64,000 nucleotides of DNA, from positions 31,313 to 95,312 of the forward strand of contig JAVBKV010000047.1 in assembly GCA_031553885.1 (NCBI GenBank), given 5' to 3'. The stretch's first letter is position 1; each line of letters begins with the position of its first letter. The stretch is from JAVBKV01 sp031553885. GTDB lineage: Bacteria > Bacteroidota > Bacteroidia > Bacteroidales > Azobacteroidaceae. The notes under the pieces were generated by a model. It had not been told where the DNA came from. It ran no database searches and was given only the letters and a program-made list of their open reading frames with translations. Made by a program: the position numbers and the translations under genes. Positions 46,519 through 54,906 of the stretch are shown piece by piece.

Positions 46519-46557
46519 TTTACGTTAATTATAAGTCACTTTATGTTTGAACGTAAA
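46519..46557 (+). promoter_or_regulatory. Promoter of the chaperone operon flanked by an inverted repeat
   Basis: TATGTTTG (46542-46549) is a -7 box. TTTACGTT (46519-46526) and AACGTAAA (46550-46557) form an 8-bp inverted repeat around it, either an operator or a hairpin after guaB. Confidence 0.4.
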
Positions 46558-46586
46558 ATGTAATGATTATAAACAGGATAGGTAAT

Positions 46587-48557
46587 ATGAAAAGGTATTT
46601 GTTTTTTTCGATATTCGTACTTGCTGTGACTGCTGTGATGGCTCAGTCCAACGATCAGGTAATTATGAAAATCAATGGGAAGGATGTGAAAAAATCCGAG
46701 TTTGAGTACATCTACAGCAAGAATAATAATGAAGATGCAATTGATAAGAAAACCTTAACCGAGTATGTAGAACTTTTTAAAAACTACAAACTGAAGGTTG
46801 CAGAAGCGGAAACCCAGGGGCTGGATACGATGTCTTCATTCCGTGAGGAATTGCGTGAATACAGAACACAACTGGCTAAGCCGTATTTGAATCTCAATGA
46901 TTTCGGATTGAACGAAAACCTGATTCAGAGGGAGTACGACAGGTTAAAAGAATATGTGGAAATCAGCCATATATTGATACCGTTTTTTGAAAATGGGGAT
47001 CTTCAACAGAGCAAGTATATTCCTGCAGATACGCTTGCTGCGTATAAAAAAGCATTACAGGTAAAAAAGCGTTTGCAGAAGGGTGAAAATTTCGAGAAGT
47101 TAGTCACGGAAGTTTCTGCTGATGAATATTCGAAAAAGGAAAAACGTCCTGGTTACCTGGGTTGGATTACCGCTTTGGGCGTCCTCCCTGAAATGGAAAA
47201 TGCAATTTACAATACTCCAACGGGAGAAATTACATATCCGGTCCGGACTAATTTTGGTTACCTGCTGATTAAGGTACATGCCAGAAAACCGAATCCGGGT
47301 CAGATCTGGGCTGCACATATACTGGTTAATTGCCCGGAAGGTGCGGATACGGTCATGACAACAGATGCCATCAAAAAAGTCGATGAAATCTATGTCGAAG
47401 CTGTGCGGGGTGACGATTTTGGAGAATTGGCTAAAAAATATTCAGACGATAAAGGTTCTGCGGAAAATGGAGGAGATCTTTCCTGGTTCGGTTATAATGC
47501 AATGATTAAGGAATTCCAGGATGCTGCATTTGCCTTGAAGGAGGTGGGTGAGATTTCCAAACCGGTACGTACAAAGTATGGATTTCATATTATTAAATTG
47601 CTGGGAAAGAAACCCCTGGAACCATTGAGCGAACTGAGGGAAGAAATTATATCCCGCCTGGAAAAGAATGGGGATTATCTGTCTTTGCATGAACCGGGTA
47701 TGGAAAAATTGAAAAAAGACAATGGTTTTTCCATGAATGAAAATGCATACAAAAAATTAAAGGAGAAAGCCAATATGGTTTATCCTTCGGATACTTCGTT
47801 TCTGAAACCTTTTGAAAATGATGAGGATGTATTGCTCATTACGGGAGATGAAGGATTTACTGTGGCCCGTTTCATCGGTTTTTTAAAGAAAAATATCTCT
47901 ACTTTATATAGTTTATCCACGGAAGCGTTGGATGAGCGCTTGAAAACATTCCAATTGGTTGCCCTGATGGAAGCGGAAGACAAACAACTGGAGAAAAAGT
48001 ATTCGGATTTCAATAATCTGATGAGTGAATACCGGGACGGGATCCTGCTTTTTAATGTGAGTAATAAGGAAGTTTGGAACAGAGCGATGGAAGATACTGT
48101 CGGACTGGAAAAATTCTTTGAAGCCAATAAAGATAATTATAACTGGGAAAAACCGCATTACACAGGTTATCTCATTTTATGCAAGGATGCTAAAACCAAA
48201 AAGAAAATGCAAAAAGAAGTTGCAAAAATGAGTCCCAAAGAAGCGGTGGAGTACCTGCTCGAAAACTACAGAGTGGGAGAGGTCTCTCATGTGAAGGTGG
48301 AAAGAGGATCTTTTGTCCAGGGGGATAATCCCTTCATCGATGAAATTGTATTTAAAACAGGAAAAGCTGAAAGACCGGAAAATTTTCAGGACTTTTTTGT
48401 AATTGGAACTCTATCCCGGACTCCGGTTAGTTACATGGACGTAAAAGGACTTGTGGTAACGGATTATCAGGATCATTTGGAAAAGGAGTGGATCGATTCT
48501 CTGAATAAAAAATATCCTGTGATTATCTATGAGGGATGGGAAAGTACCATAAAATGA
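46587..48557 (+). CDS. Periplasmic parvulin-type peptidyl-prolyl isomerase (two rotamase domains)
   Basis: 656 residues: signal peptide (1-20, ending VMAQ), an N-terminal SurA-like helical region, two parvulin domains (about 125-235, EISHILIPFF...FGYLLIKVHARKP; and 240-345, WAAHILVNCPEG...KYGFHIIKLLGKKP) and a long C-terminal region. Parvulin folds isomerise proline bonds and assist outer-membrane protein folding. It heads a run of three SurA-like genes. I start at the ATG at 46587, where the signal peptide begins; an ATG eight codons earlier gives a poorer leader. Confidence 0.9.
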   Translation: MKRYLFFSIFVLAVTAVMAQSNDQVIMKINGKDVKKSEFEYIYSKNNNEDAIDKKTLTEYVELFKNYKLKVAEAETQGLDTMSSFREELREYRTQLAKPYLNLNDFGLNENLIQREYDRLKEYVEISHILIPFFENGDLQQSKYIPADTLAAYKKALQVKKRLQKGENFEKLVTEVSADEYSKKEKRPGYLGWITALGVLPEMENAIYNTPTGEITYPVRTNFGYLLIKVHARKPNPGQIWAAHILVNCPEGADTVMTTDAIKKVDEIYVEAVRGDDFGELAKKYSDDKGSAENGGDLSWFGYNAMIKEFQDAAFALKEVGEISKPVRTKYGFHIIKLLGKKPLEPLSELREEIISRLEKNGDYLSLHEPGMEKLKKDNGFSMNENAYKKLKEKANMVYPSDTSFLKPFENDEDVLLITGDEGFTVARFIGFLKKNISTLYSLSTEALDERLKTFQLVALMEAEDKQLEKKYSDFNNLMSEYRDGILLFNVSNKEVWNRAMEDTVGLEKFFEANKDNYNWEKPHYTGYLILCKDAKTKKKMQKEVAKMSPKEAVEYLLENYRVGEVSHVKVERGSFVQGDNPFIDEIVFKTGKAERPENFQDFFVIGTLSRTPVSYMDVKGLVVTDYQDHLEKEWIDSLNKKYPVIIYEGWESTIK

Positions 48558-48573
48558 CAAACTTTAACCTTTT

Positions 48574-49422
48574 ATGAGGCTGATATTTCCGTTAGTCATA
48601 GTATCTTTGCTCGCTGTTGGGTGTAACCGGACTGCTGAAAATGTTGATAACACTGCTGTTGTCAGGGTAGGAAATCAGGTCTTGACACGGACGGAAATCG
48701 CTGATAATGTGCCGGATGGAATGACAAAAGAAGATAGTATCCTTGCGTCAGAGCATTACATTCAGTTGTGGGTGAAGGATCAGTTGTTATACGCCATTGC
48801 ATCCAGGAATATTGAAGATAAGGAAAAAATCGATCAACTGGTTGAGAATTACCGGAAGTCGCTGATGGTATATCAATATCAGGAACAACTGATCAATGAA
48901 AAACTGTCGAAAGAAATCAGTGAGGGAGACCAGAAGCAGTTTTATGAAGCCAATGCGGATAAATTTCAACTGGACAGGCCTCTCATAAAAGGTATGTTCC
49001 TGAAAATACCGGTAGACGCTCCCCAGATCAGCAAGGTTCAGGGATGGTACAAATCCGGTTCGGCATCGGCAATCGAAAATATAGAGAAATACAGCATCCA
49101 GAATGCGGTTGTATATGAGTATTTTTTTGACCGCTGGGTTGATTTCAGTGAATTGACGGATAATTTGCCGGTGAAATATGAAAATCCGGAAACTGTAGTG
49201 AAAAACAATAAATTTATTGAATTACAAGACAGTACTTATTGTTATTTTCTGAATATCAGGGAATACCTTTTGCCTGGAGATCAAGCTCCATTCGAATATT
49301 CCCAGCCTACGATCAAAGAGATGCTGGTCAACCAGCGAAAAATGGATTTTTTGAAAAAATTAGAAGATGATTTATATCAGAAGGCCTTGGATAAAGGACA
49401 AATTAAATTTTTTACGGAATAA
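48574..49422 (+). CDS. SurA-like lipoprotein without an evident rotamase domain
   Basis: 282 residues. A lipoprotein signal ends LAVGC (C17). The segment VVRVGNQVLTRTEIADNVP resembles the SurA N-terminal chaperone domain, followed by helices and a C-terminal helix. I see no parvulin signature such as HILV...FGxHI, so it is probably a chaperone-only member. It lies between two parvulin genes, 16 bases after the first and 16 before the start of the second, and should act in the periplasm on outer-membrane proteins. The exact client is unknown. Confidence 0.75.
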   Translation: MRLIFPLVIVSLLAVGCNRTAENVDNTAVVRVGNQVLTRTEIADNVPDGMTKEDSILASEHYIQLWVKDQLLYAIASRNIEDKEKIDQLVENYRKSLMVYQYQEQLINEKLSKEISEGDQKQFYEANADKFQLDRPLIKGMFLKIPVDAPQISKVQGWYKSGSASAIENIEKYSIQNAVVYEYFFDRWVDFSELTDNLPVKYENPETVVKNNKFIELQDSTYCYFLNIREYLLPGDQAPFEYSQPTIKEMLVNQRKMDFLKKLEDDLYQKALDKGQIKFFTE

Positions 49423-49438
49423 AATAGGTAAATACTGT

Positions 49439-50827
49439 ATGAAGCAATTTTTCTTTCTGACACTATGTGTTGCTGTTTTGCAAGGATTTTCCGGATCGGC
49501 TCGGGCACAGGACAATGTAATTGACGAAGTGATATGGGTAATCGGTGACGATGCCATTCTTAAATCGGATGTCGAAAAAGAACGGATACAGGCGCTTTCA
49601 TACGGTCAACGGATCGAAGGGGATCCTTATTGTGTTATCCCGGAGCAACTGGCGATTCAGAAACTATTCCTGCACCAGGCCAAACTGGACAGTATCGATG
49701 TACCGGAGTCTCAGGTATACCAGGCTGCGGAAGCTTATGTCAATAACATGATTGCCTCGGTAGGTTCCAGGGAAAAATTGGAAGAATATGAAAAGAAACC
49801 GATCAATGTCATTCGGGAAAATATCAGAACGCTTTACCGGGAACGGGAAATTGTCCGGGAAATGCAGAAAAAAATAGTTGGGAAAGTGAAGGTTTCTCCA
49901 GTGGACGTACGTCGTTTTTATGACCGTATTCCTAAAGACAGTCTGCCGTTTATTTCTACTACCGTGGAAGTGCAGATTATAACAGTCGAACCTCGCATTG
50001 CTTTGTCTGAAATCGATGAAATCAAAGCCCGGCTGCGGGATTTTACCGATCAGGTCAATAAAGGAGAACGTGAATTTTCAACCTTGGCCCGCATTTATTC
50101 GGAAGATAAGGAAACAGCCCGTTACGGAGGGGAACGTGGTTTTGAGGGAAAAGGTACGCTGGTACCGGAATATGCTGCGGTTGCTTTTGACCTGAACGAT
50201 CCTAAGAAAGTTTCGAGAATTGTGGAGACAGAATATGGTTATCACATCATCCAATTGGTCGAAAAAAGAGGAGACCGGATCAACACCCGCCATATCCTTC
50301 TTAAACCCAAGGTTTCTGAGACTGAATTGAATGAGGCTATGGCTAAAATGGATTCGATCAGGACTGATATTGCCAATGGAAAGTTTACCTTCGAGGAAGG
50401 TGCTTCTTTCCTTTCTTATGACAAGGACTCCCGAAATAATAACGGATTGATGGTCAACAAAAAAGAACTTAATGACCCGACCGTGAATGAACGGACCGGA
50501 ACTTCCCGGTTTGAGATGTCGGAACTTCCGGATGCTATGGGTAAAGTTGTGGATAAAATGAAAGTCGGTGAAATCTCCGCTCCTTTCACAATGATTAATT
50601 CCAAACAAAAAGAAATTGTGGCTATTGTCAAACTGAAAACAAGAGTGGAAGGCCATAAGGCCAGTTTGACCGACGATTACCAGGCGCTGAAAGGCATGGT
50701 TGAAAATCAGAAAAGTGAAGAGATTTTGAATAAATGGATCTCACAAAAACAAAAAGATACATACATCCGGATTCATGACAATTGGAAAAATTGTGATTTT
50801 GAAAGAGACGGTTGGGTTAAAGAATAA
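49439..50827 (+). CDS. SurA-type periplasmic chaperone/isomerase
   Basis: 462 residues: signal peptide (1-24, ending ARAQ), a SurA N-domain (VIDEVIWVIGDDAILKSDVE), two parvulin-like modules (about 175-285 with TEYGYHIIQLVEKRGD, and 285-390 with NTRHILLKPKV) and a C-terminal helix. It likely escorts beta-barrel proteins through the periplasm. The start at 49439 restores the signal peptide; a longer frame from 49367 begins within the upstream gene. The OstA-like gene follows 18 bases later, consistent with outer-membrane assembly as the shared theme. Confidence 0.9.
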   Translation: MKQFFFLTLCVAVLQGFSGSARAQDNVIDEVIWVIGDDAILKSDVEKERIQALSYGQRIEGDPYCVIPEQLAIQKLFLHQAKLDSIDVPESQVYQAAEAYVNNMIASVGSREKLEEYEKKPINVIRENIRTLYREREIVREMQKKIVGKVKVSPVDVRRFYDRIPKDSLPFISTTVEVQIITVEPRIALSEIDEIKARLRDFTDQVNKGEREFSTLARIYSEDKETARYGGERGFEGKGTLVPEYAAVAFDLNDPKKVSRIVETEYGYHIIQLVEKRGDRINTRHILLKPKVSETELNEAMAKMDSIRTDIANGKFTFEEGASFLSYDKDSRNNNGLMVNKKELNDPTVNERTGTSRFEMSELPDAMGKVVDKMKVGEISAPFTMINSKQKEIVAIVKLKTRVEGHKASLTDDYQALKGMVENQKSEEILNKWISQKQKDTYIRIHDNWKNCDFERDGWVKE

Positions 50828-50845
50828 TCCCTGGTTCCTGAAATC

Positions 50846-52486
50846 ATGAGAAAAACCGGATATCATACCAAAAACAGGCGAAAAATATCATTAACAGGTA
50901 TTTTTTGTCTGTTTTTTATTTTGTGCACGGGATATGCTATGCAGCAAAATCCCCTCCAGGGAAATACAGGAAACAAGAAGGTTACCAAAATTTTTGTAGT
51001 ACATGCCGATTCCTTCGTTTATCAGGAGGCGGTCAATCCAGATGTACGTGCATTGTATGGAAATATCACATTCAGGCATGACAGTACGTATATGTATTGC
51101 GACAGCGCTTATTTATATGGTACGAACAATACCCTGGAAGCTTTCGATAACGTCAGAATCGAGCAGGGAGATACGTTGTATATATATGGAGACTATTTGA
51201 AATACAATGGAAATACATCCATTGCCGAGATGAGGGAGAATGTCCGGATGGAGAATATAAGCGCGAAAACCGGACGAATAGTTACGTTATTTACTGATCA
51301 TTTCAATTATGACCGGAATAAAAATATCGGATATTATTTCGATGGAGGAATGATTGTGGATTCACTGAATGAACTCACTTCCGTATACGGGCAATATTCA
51401 CCTGATACTAAGGATGCTTTCTTTAAGGAAACCGTACGACTGAAAAACCCTCAGTTCGTATTGACTTCCGACACGTTGGAATATAACACGGAAACCAAAA
51501 TAGCTACGATTCTGGGACCTTCCGTGATTGAATCCGACAGTGGAACCATTTATTCCAGCCGTGGCTGGTACAATACACTTACGGAAGAATCGATGCTTTA
51601 TGATCGTTCCACAGTCGTCAGTAAAGATAAATTTAAAAATATGACGGCTGATTCGATGTTTTATAATCGGTTGACCGGAATTGCGGAAGCGTATCAGAAT
51701 ATGGTGTTGAACGATACCGTCAAGAAAGTGATACTGACGGGTCATTATGGTTTTTTTAATGATCCGGACGGATACGCCTTTTCTACGGATTCTGCTCAAT
51801 TTATTGAGTATTCACAGGGAGATTCGCTTTTCCTGCATGCCGATACTTTGCAAATGAGAACAATCGGAGAAAACGACAGGGAAATCAAGGCTTTTCACAA
51901 CGTTCGCTTTTTCCGGTCTGATATCCAGGGTGTGTGTGATTCCATGCAGTTCAATACACAGGACTCGATTTTGTACATGTATAAAAATCCGATTCTATGG
52001 AATACCGGCTACCAGATGTGGGGAGATACCATACAGATCTTCTTCAATGACAGCACCATCGACCGGATCCATGTTATCAACTATGCTTTTGCCACGGAGA
52101 AAGTAGATACGACTTATTTCAATCAATTGAAAGGCCGGGATCTGATGGCTTACTTCAGTCAGGGAGAATTAAGCCGGATTGAAATCAGCGGAAATGCGGA
52201 AACTATTTACTATCCGGTTGATAACGGAGCTTTTACGGGCCGGAATAAAACAGAAAGCAGTTATATTGCCATTACCATCAAAAACCGGAAACCGGTGAGA
52301 ATTGCCTGGAGACCACAGACGAACGCTCAGATGTTGCCGATTCCGGATCTGAATCCGGAAAATAAGTTTTTAAAAGACTTTGTGGATTTTGATTACCTGC
52401 GTCCTCATAGTAAACAAGATATTTTCCTGAAAACAGTCCGTAAAACAGAAGATGTACCTCCTCCACGCCGGAAAAGATACCAGTAA
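50846..52486 (+). CDS. OstA-like (LptA/LptD N-domain) protein
   Basis: 546 residues. A hydrophobic segment near residues 18-35 serves as signal or anchor. The rest is repeated beta-strand units of the OstA type (VVHADSFVYQEAVNPDVRAL, GNITFRHDSTYMYCDSAYLY, ADSMFYNRLTGIAEAYQNM), as in the LptA/LptD jelly-roll. Proteins of this fold bridge lipopolysaccharide across the periplasm. It lacks the LptD barrel. Its place after the SurA-type genes supports an envelope-assembly role; LPS contact is inferred from the fold. Confidence 0.85.
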   Translation: MRKTGYHTKNRRKISLTGIFCLFFILCTGYAMQQNPLQGNTGNKKVTKIFVVHADSFVYQEAVNPDVRALYGNITFRHDSTYMYCDSAYLYGTNNTLEAFDNVRIEQGDTLYIYGDYLKYNGNTSIAEMRENVRMENISAKTGRIVTLFTDHFNYDRNKNIGYYFDGGMIVDSLNELTSVYGQYSPDTKDAFFKETVRLKNPQFVLTSDTLEYNTETKIATILGPSVIESDSGTIYSSRGWYNTLTEESMLYDRSTVVSKDKFKNMTADSMFYNRLTGIAEAYQNMVLNDTVKKVILTGHYGFFNDPDGYAFSTDSAQFIEYSQGDSLFLHADTLQMRTIGENDREIKAFHNVRFFRSDIQGVCDSMQFNTQDSILYMYKNPILWNTGYQMWGDTIQIFFNDSTIDRIHVINYAFATEKVDTTYFNQLKGRDLMAYFSQGELSRIEISGNAETIYYPVDNGAFTGRNKTESSYIAITIKNRKPVRIAWRPQTNAQMLPIPDLNPENKFLKDFVDFDYLRPHSKQDIFLKTVRKTEDVPPPRRKRYQ

Positions 52487-52490
52487 TAGT

Positions 52491-52709
52491 ATGGGATTAT
52501 TTTTCTTTTATAATAACCGTAAACCCCGGAAATTTGATCATAAACCTATTTTTTATGACCCGAAAAAAGAATCCCTGGAAAAACAAATCATTATTAAACG
52601 ATCTAAAAAAAACAAAAAATCCTCTTATTCAAGCATATTCGGAAATGTCTGCTTTTTTTTGATTTTTATACTCCTTGTAATGCTTGCTTGGTATTTATTT
52701 TTGAAGTAA
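52491..52709 (+). CDS. Small membrane protein of unknown function
   Basis: 72 residues from the ATG at 52491. A basic N-terminal part (NNRKPRKFDHKPIFYDPKKE) is followed by one membrane helix at the C-terminus (about residues 50-70, GNVCFFLIFILLVMLAWYLF). The topology is tail-anchored with the basic part in the cytoplasm. The gene sits between the OstA-like gene and kbl, with good spacing, and I recall comparable small proteins beside mutL in related genomes. No function is known to me. The longer frame from 52452 lies inside the OstA-like gene. Confidence 0.7.
   Translation: MGLFFFYNNRKPRKFDHKPIFYDPKKESLEKQIIIKRSKKNKKSSYSSIFGNVCFFLIFILLVMLAWYLFLK
52674..52703 (+). promoter_or_regulatory. Possible promoter of kbl
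   Basis: CTTG (52674-52677), 18 bases, TATTTTTG (52696-52703), inside the end of the upstream small gene and 34 bases before the kbl ATG. Confidence 0.3.
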
Positions 52710-52737
52710 TATTGTACTCAAAATAGACATAAGTGTT

Positions 52738-53934
52738 ATGGAAGCCTACAAAACATTTCAACAACATTTGCAAGAAGAACTTGCATCGATTCAATCCGCC
52801 GGATTGTATAAAAATGAGCGGATTATAGTTTCTCCCCAGGCCGTTGCCATTCATGTTGATTCCGGACAGGAAGTGCTGAATTTTTGTGCAAACAACTACC
52901 TGGGTCTTTCTAATAACCGACAGTTGATTGAAGCTGCTAAACAAGCAATGGATAGTCATGGTTATGGTATGTCATCGGTCCGGTTTATCTGCGGAACCCA
53001 GGATTTACATAAACAGCTGGAGGGTATGATCGCTCAGTTTTTCGGAACGGAAGATACCATCCTTTATGCTGCCTGTTTTGATGCAAACGGAGGTGTTTTT
53101 GAACCGTTGCTGACCGAAGAGGATGCAATTATATCCGATTCGTTGAATCATGCTTCCATTATCGATGGAGTTCGCTTGTGTAAGGCCGTCCGGTATCGTT
53201 ATGCCAATGCAGATATGAACGATCTGGAAAAACAATTACAGCTGGCCCAGGCTCAACGTTTTCGTCTGATTGTTACCGATGGTGTATTTTCTATGGACGG
53301 GAATGTGGCTCCGCTGGATAAAATTTACGAATTAGCCCGGAAATACAATGCGATGATCATGGTAGACGAATCACACTCAGCTGGTGTTGTGGGGCAAACC
53401 GGACGGGGTACTACCGAATTATTTGAGCTGAAAGGACAGGTCGAAATTATTACAGGGACCTTAGGAAAGGCGTTTGGAGGTGCTATCGGTGGGTTTACTA
53501 CCGGTAAGAAAGAAATTATAGACATGCTTCGCCAACGTTCACGTCCTTACCTTTTTTCCAATTCCATACCTCCGGCAGTCGTAGGAGCAGGCATCCAGAC
53601 TTTCCGGATGTTGAATGAAACCAATGTACTGCAAGATAAATTACATGAAAATACGACATATTTTGTAGAGAGAATAAAAGTGGCCGGATTCGATATCAAA
53701 CCCACTCAGTCGGCTATCTGTGCAGTTATGCTGTATGATGCCAAATTATCTCAGGATATGGCTGCAAAATTGCTGGAAGAAGGTATTTATGTGACTGGTT
53801 TTTACTATCCGGTTGTTCCGAAAGGACAGGCCCGGATACGGGTTCAGATATCAGCAGCTCATGAGAAAGATCAATTAGACAAATGCATTGCTGCATTTAC
53901 AAAAATAGGAAAAGAATTAGGTGTGCTTCAATAA
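52738..53934 (+). CDS. kbl: Glycine C-acetyltransferase (2-amino-3-ketobutyrate CoA ligase)
   Basis: 398 residues of the PLP-dependent alpha-oxoamine synthase family. FCANNYLGLSNNRQLIEAAK is the KBL-type start, VDESHSAGVVGQTGRGT the cofactor region and ITGTLGKAFGGAIGG carries the Schiff-base lysine. It cleaves 2-amino-3-ketobutyrate with CoA to glycine and acetyl-CoA. The next gene encodes a threonine-dehydrogenase-type epimerase fold, nine bases downstream, which makes the substrate, so KBL rather than serine palmitoyltransferase is the right call. Confidence 0.94.
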   Translation: MEAYKTFQQHLQEELASIQSAGLYKNERIIVSPQAVAIHVDSGQEVLNFCANNYLGLSNNRQLIEAAKQAMDSHGYGMSSVRFICGTQDLHKQLEGMIAQFFGTEDTILYAACFDANGGVFEPLLTEEDAIISDSLNHASIIDGVRLCKAVRYRYANADMNDLEKQLQLAQAQRFRLIVTDGVFSMDGNVAPLDKIYELARKYNAMIMVDESHSAGVVGQTGRGTTELFELKGQVEIITGTLGKAFGGAIGGFTTGKKEIIDMLRQRSRPYLFSNSIPPAVVGAGIQTFRMLNETNVLQDKLHENTTYFVERIKVAGFDIKPTQSAICAVMLYDAKLSQDMAAKLLEEGIYVTGFYYPVVPKGQARIRVQISAAHEKDQLDKCIAAFTKIGKELGVLQ

Positions 53935-53943
53935 TTTTAGACA

Positions 53944-54906
53944 ATGAAAAGGATTCTTATTGTAGGAAGTACCGGACAAATAGGTTCGGAATTGAGTTTG
54001 AAACTAAGGTCTATCTACGGAGAAAGTAATGTGGTGTGTGGCTATTTTGCGCCCCCGTTTCCTGAAAATTTTTTCGAATCCGGACCTACAGAAGAGATTA
54101 ACGCTCTCAATATCGAACAAATTGCGAATGTAGTAAAAAAATACAAGATAGATACGATTTACAACCTGGCGGCCATTTTATCTGCTACCGCTGAAAAAAA
54201 TCCCAAATTAGGATGGGATGTAGGGGTGGGTAGTTTAATGAATTGCCTGGATGTGGCCCGTGAATTTAAATGCGGGGTTTTTACCCCCAGTTCAATCGGA
54301 GCTTTCGGGGTTAATACACCGAAGGATAAAACACCCCAGGATACGATTCAACGTCCCAATACGGTTTACGGAATTACCAAGGTACTCGGAGAACTGGTCA
54401 GTGATTACTACTACGCGCACTGGAATGTGGATACACGTTCGGTCCGTTATCCGGGAATTATTTCCAATATGACATTGCCGGGTGGAGGAACCACGGATTA
54501 TGCTGTCGAAATTTTTTATAAAGCAGTCAAAGGAGAACATTTCGTTTGTCCGTTGAAAGCAGGTACCTTTATGGATATGATGTACATGCCGGATGCGTTG
54601 AATGCTGCTATCGATATTATGGAAGCCAATCCCGACAAACTGGTTCATCGTAACTCCTTTAATGTTACGGCTATGAGCTTTGATCCGGAGATGATTTGTG
54701 CGTCAATCAGAAAGTATATTCCGGGTTTTGAAATGAGCTATGAAGTTGACAGTCTGAAGCAAAGCATTGCAGATTCGTGGCCCAATTCCCTGGACGACTC
54801 CTGTGCAAGAGAGGAGTGGGGGTGGAGACCTGAATACGATCTGGAAAAAATGACCGGAGATATGATCCGTGTATTAACTGCAAAAAAAGAGAAGGGATTG
54901 ATTTAA
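53944..54906 (+). CDS. L-threonine 3-dehydrogenase, SDR/epimerase type
   Basis: 320 residues of the extended short-chain dehydrogenase fold. GSTGQIGSEL (7-16) is the NAD-binding loop; YGITKVLGE holds the Tyr and Lys of the catalytic YxxxK motif. The length and internal motifs resemble UDP-galactose 4-epimerase-like threonine dehydrogenases described from bacteria such as Flavobacterium and Cupriavidus. It oxidises threonine to 2-amino-3-ketobutyrate, the substrate of the adjacent kbl product. Its stop overlaps the mutL ATG by one base. Confidence 0.88.
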   Translation: MKRILIVGSTGQIGSELSLKLRSIYGESNVVCGYFAPPFPENFFESGPTEEINALNIEQIANVVKKYKIDTIYNLAAILSATAEKNPKLGWDVGVGSLMNCLDVAREFKCGVFTPSSIGAFGVNTPKDKTPQDTIQRPNTVYGITKVLGELVSDYYYAHWNVDTRSVRYPGIISNMTLPGGGTTDYAVEIFYKAVKGEHFVCPLKAGTFMDMMYMPDALNAAIDIMEANPDKLVHRNSFNVTAMSFDPEMICASIRKYIPGFEMSYEVDSLKQSIADSWPNSLDDSCAREEWGWRPEYDLEKMTGDMIRVLTAKKEKGLI

